Shown here: piece after piece, positions 7,535 to 15,359 of the stretch
Layout: the number at the start of each line of letters is the position of its first letter
Position numbering within the stretch: position 1 is the stretch's first letter
NCBI GenBank assembly: GCA_949295025.1
Contig: CASFJK010000001.1
Coordinates: 62,001-126,000, forward strand
Length of the DNA: 64,000 bases
DNA from: an uncultured Pseudomonadota bacterium
GTDB lineage: Bacteria > Pseudomonadota > Alphaproteobacteria > RF32 > CAG-239
Direction: 5' to 3'
The notes under the pieces: model-generated
Databases searched by the model: none
Seen by the model: only the letters and a program-made list of their open reading frames with translations
Told to the model about the DNA's origin: nothing
Program-made: the position numbers and the translations under genes

Positions 7535-8977
7535 ATGGCTGAAGAAGCAATAATCAATAACAATTCTGTTCAAGATCAATGGGGACAGATTTGCAGCCAA
7601 TTAAAAACTGAAGTCGGCGAAACAGCTTTTGACAGTTGGTTAAAGCCTTTGACTTTGGGTTCTTTTAATGACGGTGTTATGAATATTTGTGTTCCGACCC
7701 GATTTATGAGAAACTGGGTAATCACTCATTACAGTGAAAGAATCCACAAAATTTGGGAAAAGAAGAATCCTGAAATTAAAAGTGTGAATTTTGTTGTTCA
7801 AGCAGTTAATGACGAATCTAAAGGGCTTTATAATCCAACATGCCGCTCTTTGTTGAAAAAAATTACAACAACACCAGCTCCTACGAATATTTATCAATCC
7901 GGAATGGCTTCGGTTATGGCCAATACCAACGAAACCTTTTCTAACAATGATCCTTTATCCGTTCCTTTGAACCCACAATATACTTTTGACAATTTTGTTG
8001 TCGGCAAAACTAATGAATTTGCTTATGCTGCCGCTCGAAAAGTTGCCGAATCCAGAAACGTTTCTTTCAACCCGTTGTTCTTGTACTCCGGCGTTGGTTT
8101 AGGAAAAACCCACTTGATGCACGCTATTGCTTGGCACATCAAACAACAAGATCCGACTAGAAATATTGTTTATTTGTCAGCTGAAAAATTCATGTATAAA
8201 TTTGTTCGAGCTTTGCGCTACAAAGATACAACAGCCTTCAAAGAACAATTCCGCTCCGTTGATGTTTTGATGGTTGATGACGTTCAATTTATGGGCGGCA
8301 AAGATACCACTCAAGAAGAGTTTTTCTACACCTTTAATTCCTTGATTGAAGAAGGCAGACAAATCATTATCTCTGCTGACAAATCTCCGGCAGATTTGGA
8401 AGGAATCGAGGCCAGATTAAAATCTCGTTTAGGTTGCGGTTTGGTTGCCGATATTCACCCGACAGACTTTGATTTGCGTATGGGAATTTTACAAAATAAA
8501 GCAAAACAACTCGGCGTTGAAGTTCCGACCAAAGTTTGCGAATTTTTGGCTCAAAAAATTACTTCAAACATCAGAGAATTGGAAGGTGCTTTGCGTCGCG
8601 TGATTGCTCACTCTCAACTCTTGAGCGACAAAGAAATTACTTTGGACATGACTCAAGATGTTTTGAAAGATATGCTCCGCTCTTATGACAGACGCACCAC
8701 TATTGATGAAATTCAAAAGAAAGTTGCAGAACATTTCAATATCTCTGTTAAAGAAATGCAATCTTCAAGAAGAGCTCGCACCGTTGCTCGTCCGCGTCAA
8801 ATTGCCATGTATTTGGCTAAACAACTCACTTCTCGTTCTCTCCCAGAGATTGGACGTAAGTTTGACCGTGACCATACAACAGTTATGCATGCCGTTCGTA
8901 AAGTTGAAGAACTTATCTTGGAAGATAAGAGTTTGGCTGAGGACGTTGATGCATTGAGAAGAGTTCTCGAAGCTTAA
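7535..8977 (+). CDS. dnaA: Chromosomal replication initiator DnaA
   Basis: This 480-residue protein has the full DnaA architecture. Domain I covers about residues 1-90 (WGQICSQLKTEVGETAFDSW) and a short variable linker follows. The AAA+ domain III has Walker A SGVGLGKT at 185-192 and Walker B LMVDDVQF around D248-D249. Domain IV carries the DnaA-box-binding signature DRDHTTVMHAVRKVEEL near the C-terminus. It opens oriC and loads the helicase. The ATG at 7535 follows GGGGAGA by 4 bp. It is followed by a terminator (9002-9038) and then dnaN with its own promoter, so dnaA and dnaN are probably transcribed separately. Confidence 0.98.
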   Translation: MAEEAIINNNSVQDQWGQICSQLKTEVGETAFDSWLKPLTLGSFNDGVMNICVPTRFMRNWVITHYSERIHKIWEKKNPEIKSVNFVVQAVNDESKGLYNPTCRSLLKKITTTPAPTNIYQSGMASVMANTNETFSNNDPLSVPLNPQYTFDNFVVGKTNEFAYAAARKVAESRNVSFNPLFLYSGVGLGKTHLMHAIAWHIKQQDPTRNIVYLSAEKFMYKFVRALRYKDTTAFKEQFRSVDVLMVDDVQFMGGKDTTQEEFFYTFNSLIEEGRQIIISADKSPADLEGIEARLKSRLGCGLVADIHPTDFDLRMGILQNKAKQLGVEVPTKVCEFLAQKITSNIRELEGALRRVIAHSQLLSDKEITLDMTQDVLKDMLRSYDRRTTIDEIQKKVAEHFNISVKEMQSSRRARTVARPRQIAMYLAKQLTSRSLPEIGRKFDRDHTTVMHAVRKVEELILEDKSLAEDVDALRRVLEA

Positions 8978-9001
8978 TTTATCTTTTACCCCGAAAAATA
9001 A

Positions 9002-9038
9002 AAAACACCTCCTTGAATATATCGGAGGTGTTTTTTTT
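9002..9038 (+). terminator. Rho-independent terminator after dnaA
   Basis: A nine-base-pair perfect stem, AACACCTCC (9004-9012) with GGAGGTGTT (9024-9032), has an 11-base loop and runs directly into eight T residues. Confidence 0.9.
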
Positions 9039-9078
9039 GTTAAAAAGTTGTTGACGAATCGTTGTTTTTTCTTCTGGT

Positions 9079-9108
9079 TTGAGTGTTTTGTGATACTATT
9101 TCGATAAT
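9079..9108 (+). promoter_or_regulatory. Likely dnaN promoter
   Basis: TTGAGT at 9079-9084 and GATAAT at 9103-9108 are separated by 18 bp, between the dnaA terminator and dnaN. The -10 box matches 5 of 6 consensus positions. It is 31 bp upstream of the dnaN ATG. Confidence 0.5.
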
Positions 9109-9139
9109 ATTTTTTAGATCTAAAAACAGGTGAATTGAA

Positions 9140-10258
9140 ATGAAGTTTACTATTGAACGCGCTAACCTTTTGAAAACTCTGAGCCATGTTCAGAGCATTG
9201 TTGAAAAAAGAAACACCATTCCGGTCTTATCTAATGTGCGAATCGAAGCTTTGGAAGACGGTATCAGCTTCAAAGCAACCGATATGGATACGGAAATCAC
9301 AGAAATTGTTGACGCAAAAACAATTGAAACCGGCGCCACAACAGCTCCGGCTCATATGCTTTATGACATTGTCAGAAAACTTTCTGATGGTTCTGAAGTT
9401 GAAATCACTTTCCCTGACGAAAAAGGACAATTGACTATTGCATCTGCTCGTTCCAAGTTCTCTCTTTCTACCATCGGCGTAGAAGATTTCCCGGTTATCT
9501 CAGGTGATAAATTGCCCATCAACTTTACCATGGACAAAGAAGAACTTAAAGATGTGATTGACCGCACTAAATTTGCCGTTTCTACTGAAGAAACTCGCTA
9601 CTATCTCAATGGTGTTTACATGCACGCCAAAAATGAAGGTGAAGCTAAGGTTTTGCGCGTGGTTGCAACCGATGGCCACCGCTTGGCTTGTGTTGAAACT
9701 CCGTTGCCACAAGGTGCCGAAAACTTGGCTGGTGTGATTGTTCCGAGAAAAACCATTACCGAAATCAGAAAACTCTTGGACGATAACAATGCTGACCATA
9801 TTATGGTTTCTATGTCTGACAACAAAGTTCGCTTTGCTTTTGAAGACATTACTTTGACATCTAAACTCATTGACGGAACATATCCTGACTATGAACGCGT
9901 TATTCCGACAGACAATGATAAAAACTTGGAACTCTCAGTTAAAGATTTGTCTTCTGCTGTTGACCGTGTTTCCGTTGTAGCTGAAAGAACACGCGCCATT
10001 AAGATGATTACCGCTCCTTCTAAAGTTACGATCACAACTTCCAGCCCGGATTTAGGTTCTGCACAAGAAGAATTGGAAGCTAAATATGAAGGCGAATCGG
10101 TTGAGATTGGGTATAACTTCCGCTATTTGTTAGATATTTTGAACGAAGTTAAAGGCGAAGCTGTTCGCATCTCTTTTGCTGATGCTTCTTCTCCTTCAGT
10201 TATTCATGATACTACAGATTCCAGCGCCATCTATGTTTTGATGCCGATGCGCGTCTAA
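9140..10258 (+). CDS. dnaN: DNA polymerase III beta sliding clamp
   Basis: At 372 residues this is the usual length of the beta clamp, with three repeated clamp folds. Recognisable landmarks are MKFTIERANLLKTLSHVQSI at the N-terminus, FAVSTEETRYYLNGVYMH and VVATDGHRLA in the second domain, and the C-terminal IYVLMPMRV. The final MPMRV matches the C-terminal pocket that binds clamp-binding motifs. It forms a dimeric ring that tethers Pol III to DNA. It is 14 bp upstream of recF and probably co-transcribed with it. Confidence 0.98.
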   Translation: MKFTIERANLLKTLSHVQSIVEKRNTIPVLSNVRIEALEDGISFKATDMDTEITEIVDAKTIETGATTAPAHMLYDIVRKLSDGSEVEITFPDEKGQLTIASARSKFSLSTIGVEDFPVISGDKLPINFTMDKEELKDVIDRTKFAVSTEETRYYLNGVYMHAKNEGEAKVLRVVATDGHRLACVETPLPQGAENLAGVIVPRKTITEIRKLLDDNNADHIMVSMSDNKVRFAFEDITLTSKLIDGTYPDYERVIPTDNDKNLELSVKDLSSAVDRVSVVAERTRAIKMITAPSKVTITTSSPDLGSAQEELEAKYEGESVEIGYNFRYLLDILNEVKGEAVRISFADASSPSVIHDTTDSSAIYVLMPMRV

Positions 10259-10272
10259 TATCCAGAGGAAAA

Positions 10273-11499
10273 ATGGATAATCTGGCCTTAAATATTCAGG
10301 TTGATAATTCTATAAAGTCAGGCGTTACACGCCTGACTTTAACTGACTATAGAAACTATCCGTTTTTGCGCCTTAATACCGAACTTTGTCCGATTATCAT
10401 TACCGGAGAAAACGGCACCGGCAAAACCAATATTTTGGAAGCAGTCTCTTTTCTCACTCCGGGACGAGGCTTGAGGGGGGCTCGTTTGGCAGATATCAGA
10501 CGAATCCGTCCGGCATTGGTCACAGATGAATATGCGCCGACCGAAATCAACAACACTTCATGGGCGGTTTCTTCAACTGTTATGAAAGGTGGCGAATCCT
10601 ATGAAATCGGCACAGCAGTTGAAAAAAGCAGCAAAGAAAGCGATGACGAATTGCGTTCTTTTGAGCGGAGAATCGTCAAAATTGACGGCAACAAAATATC
10701 TTCTCAAGCCGAGCTTGGAAAATATATTTCTGCCGTGTGGTTGACACCGCAAATGGACAGACTGTTCCGCGGCGGTTCGCAACCCAGACGCAGTTTTCTT
10801 GACCGATTGGTTTATGCTTTTGATATGGAACATGCCAAACGTACGGCTAATTTTGAGCATTTGTACAAAGAATGGTATCAGCTTTTAAAAAGCGGTTCCA
10901 AAGATAATCATTGGTTGACACCTTTGGAAGAAAACATGGCCTCTCTCGGCGTAGCAATTGCCGCAGCCAGACGCGAACAGACAGCCAAGCTCAACACATT
11001 CATTGAACATGAACCAGACGATATTTTTCCAAGTGTGCGTCTGGAACTTGACGGCATAATTGAAAAAATGCTCGATAAAATGCCGGCGGTTGATGTAGAA
11101 GATTTCTACAAAAACAAGCTCAAATCTCAACGCCAAAATATTTTGTATAATGACTCGATTGACGGTGTGAACCGCACTGACTTTAAAGTTTATTATCGCA
11201 AAAAACATATGCCTGCAGAGCTTTGCTCAACCGGCGAGCAAAAATCGCTTCTCATCAGTATTATTTTAGCACAAACAAAATCGCAAACATTGCACCAAGG
11301 GTTTGCTCCGGTTATGCTCCTTGATGAAGTGGTGGCGCATTTGGACGATGTGAAACGCGAAGCTTTGCTTGAAAAAATTAAAGATTTGAAAGTTCAAGCT
11401 TGGATTACATCAACGAATCCGGAACTGTTTATGAGTTTGAAGCAAGATGCCCTCTTTTTTGAAGTGGCTAATAATAAAATTACGCAGAAAGACTATTAA
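10273..11499 (+). CDS. recF: DNA repair and recombination protein RecF
   Basis: This 408-residue SMC/ABC-type ATPase loads RecA at gapped DNA with RecO and RecR (recR is at 46148). Walker A is GENGTGKTN around residues 44-52. The ABC signature region is STGEQKSLLISIIL and the Walker B is MLLDEVVAHLD near residue 350. An N-terminal extension of about 15 residues precedes the conserved VTRLTLTDYRNYP. A 12-bp perfect hairpin lies inside the codons of that extension (10313-10341), only 40 bp after the start. The gene follows dnaN by 14 bp; AGAGGAAAA supplies the ribosome-binding site. Confidence 0.96.
   Translation: MDNLALNIQVDNSIKSGVTRLTLTDYRNYPFLRLNTELCPIIITGENGTGKTNILEAVSFLTPGRGLRGARLADIRRIRPALVTDEYAPTEINNTSWAVSSTVMKGGESYEIGTAVEKSSKESDDELRSFERRIVKIDGNKISSQAELGKYISAVWLTPQMDRLFRGGSQPRRSFLDRLVYAFDMEHAKRTANFEHLYKEWYQLLKSGSKDNHWLTPLEENMASLGVAIAAARREQTAKLNTFIEHEPDDIFPSVRLELDGIIEKMLDKMPAVDVEDFYKNKLKSQRQNILYNDSIDGVNRTDFKVYYRKKHMPAELCSTGEQKSLLISIILAQTKSQTLHQGFAPVMLLDEVVAHLDDVKREALLEKIKDLKVQAWITSTNPELFMSLKQDALFFEVANNKITQKDY
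10313..10341 (+). repeat. 12-bp perfect inverted repeat in the recF 5' coding region
   Basis: TAAAGTCAGGCG at 10313-10324 pairs perfectly with CGCCTGACTTTA at 10330-10341 around a 5-base loop (TTACA). It starts 40 bp into recF. No T-tract follows, so it is not a standard terminator. In mRNA it would form a stable hairpin just after the initiation region. Confidence 0.8.
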
Positions 11500-11524
11500 T
11501 ATTCCTTGAAGTGTTAACTCAAAA

Positions 11525-11553
11525 TTGACACTCTTGTCTTATTGTACTATCAT
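11525..11553 (+). promoter_or_regulatory. Near-consensus sigma70 promoter before the EIIA-HPr operon
   Basis: A perfect TTGACA at 11525-11530 and TATCAT at 11548-11553 (5 of 6) have the ideal 17-bp spacing. They lie in the 90-bp gap after recF, 37 bp before the orphan gene that leads the PTS operon. Confidence 0.75.
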
Positions 11554-11589
11554 CTTTATCTATAAAATAATACTGTAAGGTTAAAATCC

Positions 11590-12009
11590 ATGGATACACA
11601 ATATTACACCCTGATTGAAAAACAAGATTTCTACGAAATTATTGAAAATAAATACGGTGAACTGGCCATTTTTATCGACGCACGTGAAGGTGCACCGGTT
11701 AATCCCGTATTGCAGTTTGACGGCAAAAAAACCGCTCTTTTGAAAAGAGATGAGCATTTGGCTGTTAAACTTGATGATATTGATGAGGAAACCAAAGGTC
11801 CTTTAGCTGAAGCTGAATTTTTGCTGATTGTGGAACTGCAAGGTAAAATGGTTGAACGTACTTATGCTGTTCCGGTTGAAAATGTGGAAGAGATTGTTTT
11901 GGAAGGCAAACAAACTCGCGCCGATGAATATGTTAAAGCAAAAACCAAAGAAGAAGTTTTGGCAAAATTCGGTGCCATTAAATGCTGGACAAACGGACCT
12001 AAAAAATAA
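11590..12009 (+). CDS. Hypothetical acidic protein leading the PTS operon
   Basis: This 139-residue acidic protein has no signal peptide or membrane helix, and I do not recognise a family. The central part (KKTALLKRDEHLAVKLDDI, then AEFLLIVELQGKMVERTY) looks like a compact beta-rich domain, and a helical tail holds KAKTKEEVLAKFG. A strong promoter sits directly upstream and EIIA begins 20 bp downstream, so it is very probably the first gene of the operon with EIIA and HPr. Any link to PTS signalling is inferred only from this position. Confidence 0.65.
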   Translation: MDTQYYTLIEKQDFYEIIENKYGELAIFIDAREGAPVNPVLQFDGKKTALLKRDEHLAVKLDDIDEETKGPLAEAEFLLIVELQGKMVERTYAVPVENVEEIVLEGKQTRADEYVKAKTKEEVLAKFGAIKCWTNGPKK

Positions 12010-12029
12010 AAATTTGAAGGATAAACATA

Positions 12030-12428
12030 ATGATTGGTTTGGTTTTAGTGACTCATGGAAATTTGGCTTTGGAATTTATTTCCGCCATGCAACATGTGGT
12101 TGGCAAACAAGAGAATGTTGAAGCTGTTTGCATTGGTCCCGAAGATGACATGGAAATGCGCCGCGCTGAAATTTTGGAAAAAGTCAGCAAGGTTGATAGC
12201 GGCAGCGGTGTTGTGGTTTTGACTGATATGTTCGGCGGCACACCTTCAAACTTGGCTATTTCAATTATGGATAGAGCCAATGTGGAGATTTTGGCTGGTA
12301 TGAACTTACCAATGTTGATTAAAATTGCTTCTCTGCGCAAAGATAAAACCATGAAAGAAACGGTTGAAGGTGCTCAAGAAGCCGGCAAAAAATATATTAA
12401 TATTGCTTCACAATTGTTGGGAATGTAA
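12030..12428 (+). CDS. PTS EIIA component, mannose (EIIA-Man) family
   Basis: At 132 residues this is a free-standing EIIA-Man domain. LVLVTHGNLALEFISAM places the phosphorylatable His at residue 9, and VVVLTDMFGGTPSNLA is the conserved family loop. There is no EIIB, EIIC or EIID gene in the window. As in many alphaproteobacteria it is therefore more likely a regulatory phospho-acceptor than part of a sugar transporter. HPr follows 2 bp later and an HPr kinase is at 50791-51207. Phosphate would normally come from EI through HPr; no EI gene is visible in this window. Confidence 0.92.
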   Translation: MIGLVLVTHGNLALEFISAMQHVVGKQENVEAVCIGPEDDMEMRRAEILEKVSKVDSGSGVVVLTDMFGGTPSNLAISIMDRANVEILAGMNLPMLIKIASLRKDKTMKETVEGAQEAGKKYINIASQLLGM

Positions 12429-12430
12429 CC

Positions 12431-12709
12431 ATGAGTGATAATGTTCTTACCGCAGAATTAGAAATTCAAAATAAAAAAGGGTTGCATGCTCGTGCTGCCG
12501 CTGCTTTTGTTAAAACAATCGCGCCTTTTGATTGCGAAGTTGAAGTTGAAAGAATTGGTCAAACGGTTAGCGGTTGCTCTATCATGGGCTTGATGATGCT
12601 TGCCGCCTCTAAAGGAACCACAATTAAAGTTAATTGCTCCGGCGCACAAGCTCAAGAAGCTTTGCAAGCCATTACAGATTTGGTTAACAACAAATTTGGT
12701 GAAGAATAG
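12431..12709 (+). CDS. ptsH: HPr phosphocarrier protein
   Basis: This 92-residue HPr carries both regulatory sites. The active-site His is H19 in KKGLHARAAAAF, which takes phosphate from EI. The HPr-kinase target serine is S50 in SGCSIMGLMMLA. Having both sites fits the short HprK encoded at 50791-51207. It starts 2 bp after the EIIA stop, so the two are translated in close coupling. The set matches the alphaproteobacterial regulatory PTS, which connects nitrogen and carbon status to other processes; the output cannot be seen here. Confidence 0.94.
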   Translation: MSDNVLTAELEIQNKKGLHARAAAAFVKTIAPFDCEVEVERIGQTVSGCSIMGLMMLAASKGTTIKVNCSGAQAQEALQAITDLVNNKFGEE

Positions 12710-12721
12710 TTCGTTTCAGCA

Positions 12722-13645
12722 ATGAAAAAAGACAAAGCACCACGTAATAAAACCATTGAACTAACAAAAGCCGAAATCAACGAATATGGCAAAAGAGTCA
12801 TTAAGATTTCGGCTCGTGTTTCTTTGGATTTTGTTCTCAATAAAACTTTGCACCAAGACACATTCAAAGCTCTTGATCTTTTACCTGAAGCTTCAATAGA
12901 TTTGATTATTGTAGACCCTCCTTATAATCTAACCAAAAGTTTTTCCGGTACCACTTTCAAAGAAATGGGCTTGGAAGAATATAAAAAGTGGCTTGATAAA
13001 TGGCTCAAAAAGACAGCACGCCTGCTTAAAGAAAATGGCTCAATTTACATTTGCTCAGATTGGAAAACTTCAATTGCTATTCCTGAAGTGGCAGGAAAAT
13101 ATTTTCTTTTGCAAAACCGCATTTCTTGGGAGAGAGAAAAAGGCAGAGGCGCCCAAAACAACTGGAAAAACTGCCTTGAAGATATTTGGTTTTTTAGCAA
13201 AAGTAAGGATTATACCTTTAACTTAAATGCGGTTAAGGTTCAACGTCCTGTAATTGCCCCGTATCGTGATAAAAACGGCAAGCCTAAAGATTGGGTTGAT
13301 GACGGCACAAGTAAAACCCGTCTGACGCATCCTTCCAATATTTGGACCGATATTTCCATTCCTTTCTGGTCAATGCCAGAAAACACCAATCATCCCACCC
13401 AAAAGCCCGAAAAACTGATTGCCAAACTTATCTTGGCTTCCAGTAACGAAGGCGATGTTATTCTTGACCCGTTTGTCGGCTCCGGCACAACATCGGTGGT
13501 TGCAAAAAAACTTAATCGAAACTATATTGGAATCGAGAGAGAAAAAGAATATGCCGCCCTCACCGAAAAACGTTTGGAAATGGCGGAAACCAACAAAGAA
13601 ATTCAAGGTTTTGAAAACGGCATTTTCAAAGCTCGCAACGCATAA
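12722..13645 (+). CDS. Orphan DNA methyltransferase, N4/N6 (beta-class) type
   Basis: This 307-residue AdoMet-dependent methyltransferase has catalytic motif IV DPPYNL at about residues 61-66, ahead of the AdoMet-binding motif I (LDPFVGSGTTSVVAKKL, about 248-264). That order defines the beta class. HPTQKPEKLI is the conserved motif X element. It lacks the C-terminal extension typical of CcrM and does not resemble CcrM in the target-recognition middle, so I do not assign GANTC. No restriction endonuclease is adjacent; the neighbours are HPr (12 bp upstream) and lolA (16 bp downstream). The base and site methylated are unknown. DNA methylation of exogenous or self DNA is inferred from the family. 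Confidence 0.85.
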   Translation: MKKDKAPRNKTIELTKAEINEYGKRVIKISARVSLDFVLNKTLHQDTFKALDLLPEASIDLIIVDPPYNLTKSFSGTTFKEMGLEEYKKWLDKWLKKTARLLKENGSIYICSDWKTSIAIPEVAGKYFLLQNRISWEREKGRGAQNNWKNCLEDIWFFSKSKDYTFNLNAVKVQRPVIAPYRDKNGKPKDWVDDGTSKTRLTHPSNIWTDISIPFWSMPENTNHPTQKPEKLIAKLILASSNEGDVILDPFVGSGTTSVVAKKLNRNYIGIEREKEYAALTEKRLEMAETNKEIQGFENGIFKARNA

Positions 13646-13661
13646 AAAAGGTTTTGACAAT

Positions 13662-14282
13662 ATGAAAAAATTTTTGACTTTGCTTTTGTTTTTGAGTTTA
13701 TCTGCTTTCAGCGCGCAAGCGGCAACACAGCCCAGCGCCGAACAAATTGCCCAGATTGAATCTTACCTCAACAATCTGAAAACCTTAGAGGCAGACTTTG
13801 TGCAAACCGCCAGCAACGGTTCTACCGCCGAGGGCAAAATTTATATTGCCAAACCCAACAAAATTCGCATGGAATATGGCGCACCGGTTGATGTGGATAT
13901 CATCGGGAACGGCGAGTTTATTGTTTATAACGACAAAGAGCTAGACCAAGTTACCCATATTGATTATGACGATATTCCGGCAACACTTATTTTGGCAAAT
14001 GATATCAAAATTGACGGTCGCAATCTGAAAGTCATCGATTTTTATGAAGACCGCGGCACAATAATGATTGTGGTAGAATATCCGCAAAAAAAAGACATTA
14101 ACCCCATCACGCTTATTTTCAGCAAAGAGCCGTTTGAGCTCAAACAATGGAAAGTGACCGACCCGCAATCGGTGGAAGTAACGGTTTCGCTCTACGGCGC
14201 GCAAAAAGATGTTGATTTGGACAGCAAATTGTTCCAATTCCGCAAAGACAAAAAGAATCCGCTTAACTATAAGAAAAGATAA
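13662..14282 (+). CDS. lolA: LolA-family outer-membrane lipoprotein carrier
   Basis: This 206-residue periplasmic protein starts at the ATG at 13662, giving a good signal peptide (MKKFLTLLLFLSLSAFSAQA, cleavage before ATQP). A longer frame from 13419 would overlap the methyltransferase and is rejected. The mature protein begins with the LolA pattern (AQIESYLNNLKTLEADFVQT) and continues GKIYIAKPNKIRMEYG, the strands lining the lipoprotein-binding cavity. LolA ferries lipoproteins from the LolCDE complex to the outer membrane. The gene sits 3 bp before xthA, so these are probably co-transcribed. The preceding methyltransferase is only 16 bp away. Confidence 0.88.
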   Translation: MKKFLTLLLFLSLSAFSAQAATQPSAEQIAQIESYLNNLKTLEADFVQTASNGSTAEGKIYIAKPNKIRMEYGAPVDVDIIGNGEFIVYNDKELDQVTHIDYDDIPATLILANDIKIDGRNLKVIDFYEDRGTIMIVVEYPQKKDINPITLIFSKEPFELKQWKVTDPQSVEVTVSLYGAQKDVDLDSKLFQFRKDKKNPLNYKKR

Positions 14283-14285
14283 AAA

Positions 14286-15095
14286 ATGACGACATTCAAA
14301 CTCGCCACGTGGAACACAAACTCCATTCGAATCCGCATGGATGCTCTAAAAAAGTTGGTTGAAACCGAAAATCCGGACATTATCTGCCTACAAGAAGTGA
14401 AAGCCAAAGAAGAAGATTTCCCTTTTGATGCTATTCGTGCTTTGGGATACCCCGAAATTGCGCTTTATGGCATGGCCGGATATAATGGTGTGGCGATTTT
14501 GAGTAAAGAGCCTTTGCAAAATGTGGCTTGTTGCGACTGGGTGGGCAAACAAGATGCGCGTCATATCAAGGCAACCGTGTTTGATGATATTGAAATCAAC
14601 GATATTTATATTCCGGCGGGCGGTGATATTCCCGACCCGATAGAAAATCTTTCCTTTGCGCACAAGCTGACATTTATGGATGATATATCCGAATATTACG
14701 AACAGCACAAAAGCGAGCTTGAAAACAAAAAAATGTTGCTTTGCGGTGATTTTAACGTCGCGCCTTATGAAAATGACGTATGGAATCACAAGCAGCTTTT
14801 GAAAATCGTATCACACACGCCGATTGAAGTGGAGCGCTTGAACCGGCTTAAAGCCTCGCTTGATTTTGTGGACATTGCCCGTGAATTTCACCCTGAGCCG
14901 GAAAAGATTTTCACTTGGTGGAGCTATCGCAACCCCAACTGGCAGACCAACAATAAAGGGCGTCGCTTGGACCATGTTTGGGTTTCTCCCAACCTCAAAG
15001 ACCGCGTGGTCAGCTACAAAATTTTGAAAGATTGGCGCGCCGGCGAGCGTCCGTCCGACCATGTGCCGGTAGTGGTGGAGATTAAGAAAGGTTAA
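14286..15095 (+). CDS. xthA: Exodeoxyribonuclease III
   Basis: This 269-residue endonuclease/exonuclease/phosphatase fold protein shows the AP-endonuclease motifs in order. They are LATWNTNSIRIRM, ICLQEVKA with the metal-binding Glu, LLCGDFNVAPYENDVW, the RRLDHVWVS segment and the terminal SDHVPVVVEI with the catalytic Asp-His. It cleaves abasic sites and removes 3' blocking groups in base excision repair, complementing MutM at 4733. It starts 3 bp after lolA. Its codon third positions are visibly richer in G and C than the replication genes nearby. A structured region begins about 45 bp after its stop. Confidence 0.95.
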   Translation: MTTFKLATWNTNSIRIRMDALKKLVETENPDIICLQEVKAKEEDFPFDAIRALGYPEIALYGMAGYNGVAILSKEPLQNVACCDWVGKQDARHIKATVFDDIEINDIYIPAGGDIPDPIENLSFAHKLTFMDDISEYYEQHKSELENKKMLLCGDFNVAPYENDVWNHKQLLKIVSHTPIEVERLNRLKASLDFVDIAREFHPEPEKIFTWWSYRNPNWQTNNKGRRLDHVWVSPNLKDRVVSYKILKDWRAGERPSDHVPVVVEIKKG

Positions 15096-15138
15096 AATAT
15101 ATCTTTACAAAACCAATCAGAACTTATAATCTTTTGTT

Positions 15139-15357
15139 GACGCTCAGAGATGAGCGTTAGGGCTTCAGAAACCCTTTCGTAGATAGTCGCTCGTATATAG
15201 CGACTCATAAATAATATGCCGACTTCGTCATGGACGGATGTCGGCTAAATAAGGCTATGCCGAATAGGCCGGGCCGTCTTTATCTATGAACGGTTTCTGA
15301 ACATCCGCCCACCTTTTTTCGGTGGGTTTTGTTTTATCTTGTCAACAAAGGATGTTC
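15139..15357 (+). promoter_or_regulatory. Structured leader or small RNA upstream of a lipoprotein gene
   Basis: About 220 bp hold a nested set of perfect complementary segments. A first hairpin is at 15140-15145/15152-15157. A long-range stem pairs 15164-15173 with 15292-15301 (10 bp, perfect). Inside it are hairpins at 15185-15191/15199-15205, 15218-15223/15240-15245 (with an inner 15226-15229/15233-15236) and 15253-15258/15264-15270. An intrinsic terminator follows at 15307-15335. Finally 15299-15306 is perfectly complementary to 15350-15357, which covers most of the ribosome-binding site of the next gene. The 3' strand of the long-range stem overlaps that anti-RBS strand by three bases, so the two pairings compete. 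I recognise no known riboswitch class. It may be a cis-acting switch or an independent small RNA. Confidence 0.5.
15307..15335 (+). terminator. Intrinsic terminator inside the structured leader
   Basis: CCCACC (15308-15313) pairs with GGTGGG (15321-15326) across a T-rich loop, followed by TTTTGTTTT. It lies 25 bp before the ATG of the lipoprotein gene. Confidence 0.7.
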
Positions 15358-15359
15358 TG

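Noticed and set aside
13419..13661. Upstream extension of the lolA frame by 81 codons
   Set aside because: It overlaps the conserved C-terminal part of the methyltransferase and would bury the signal peptide; the ATG at 13662 gives a proper signal sequence.
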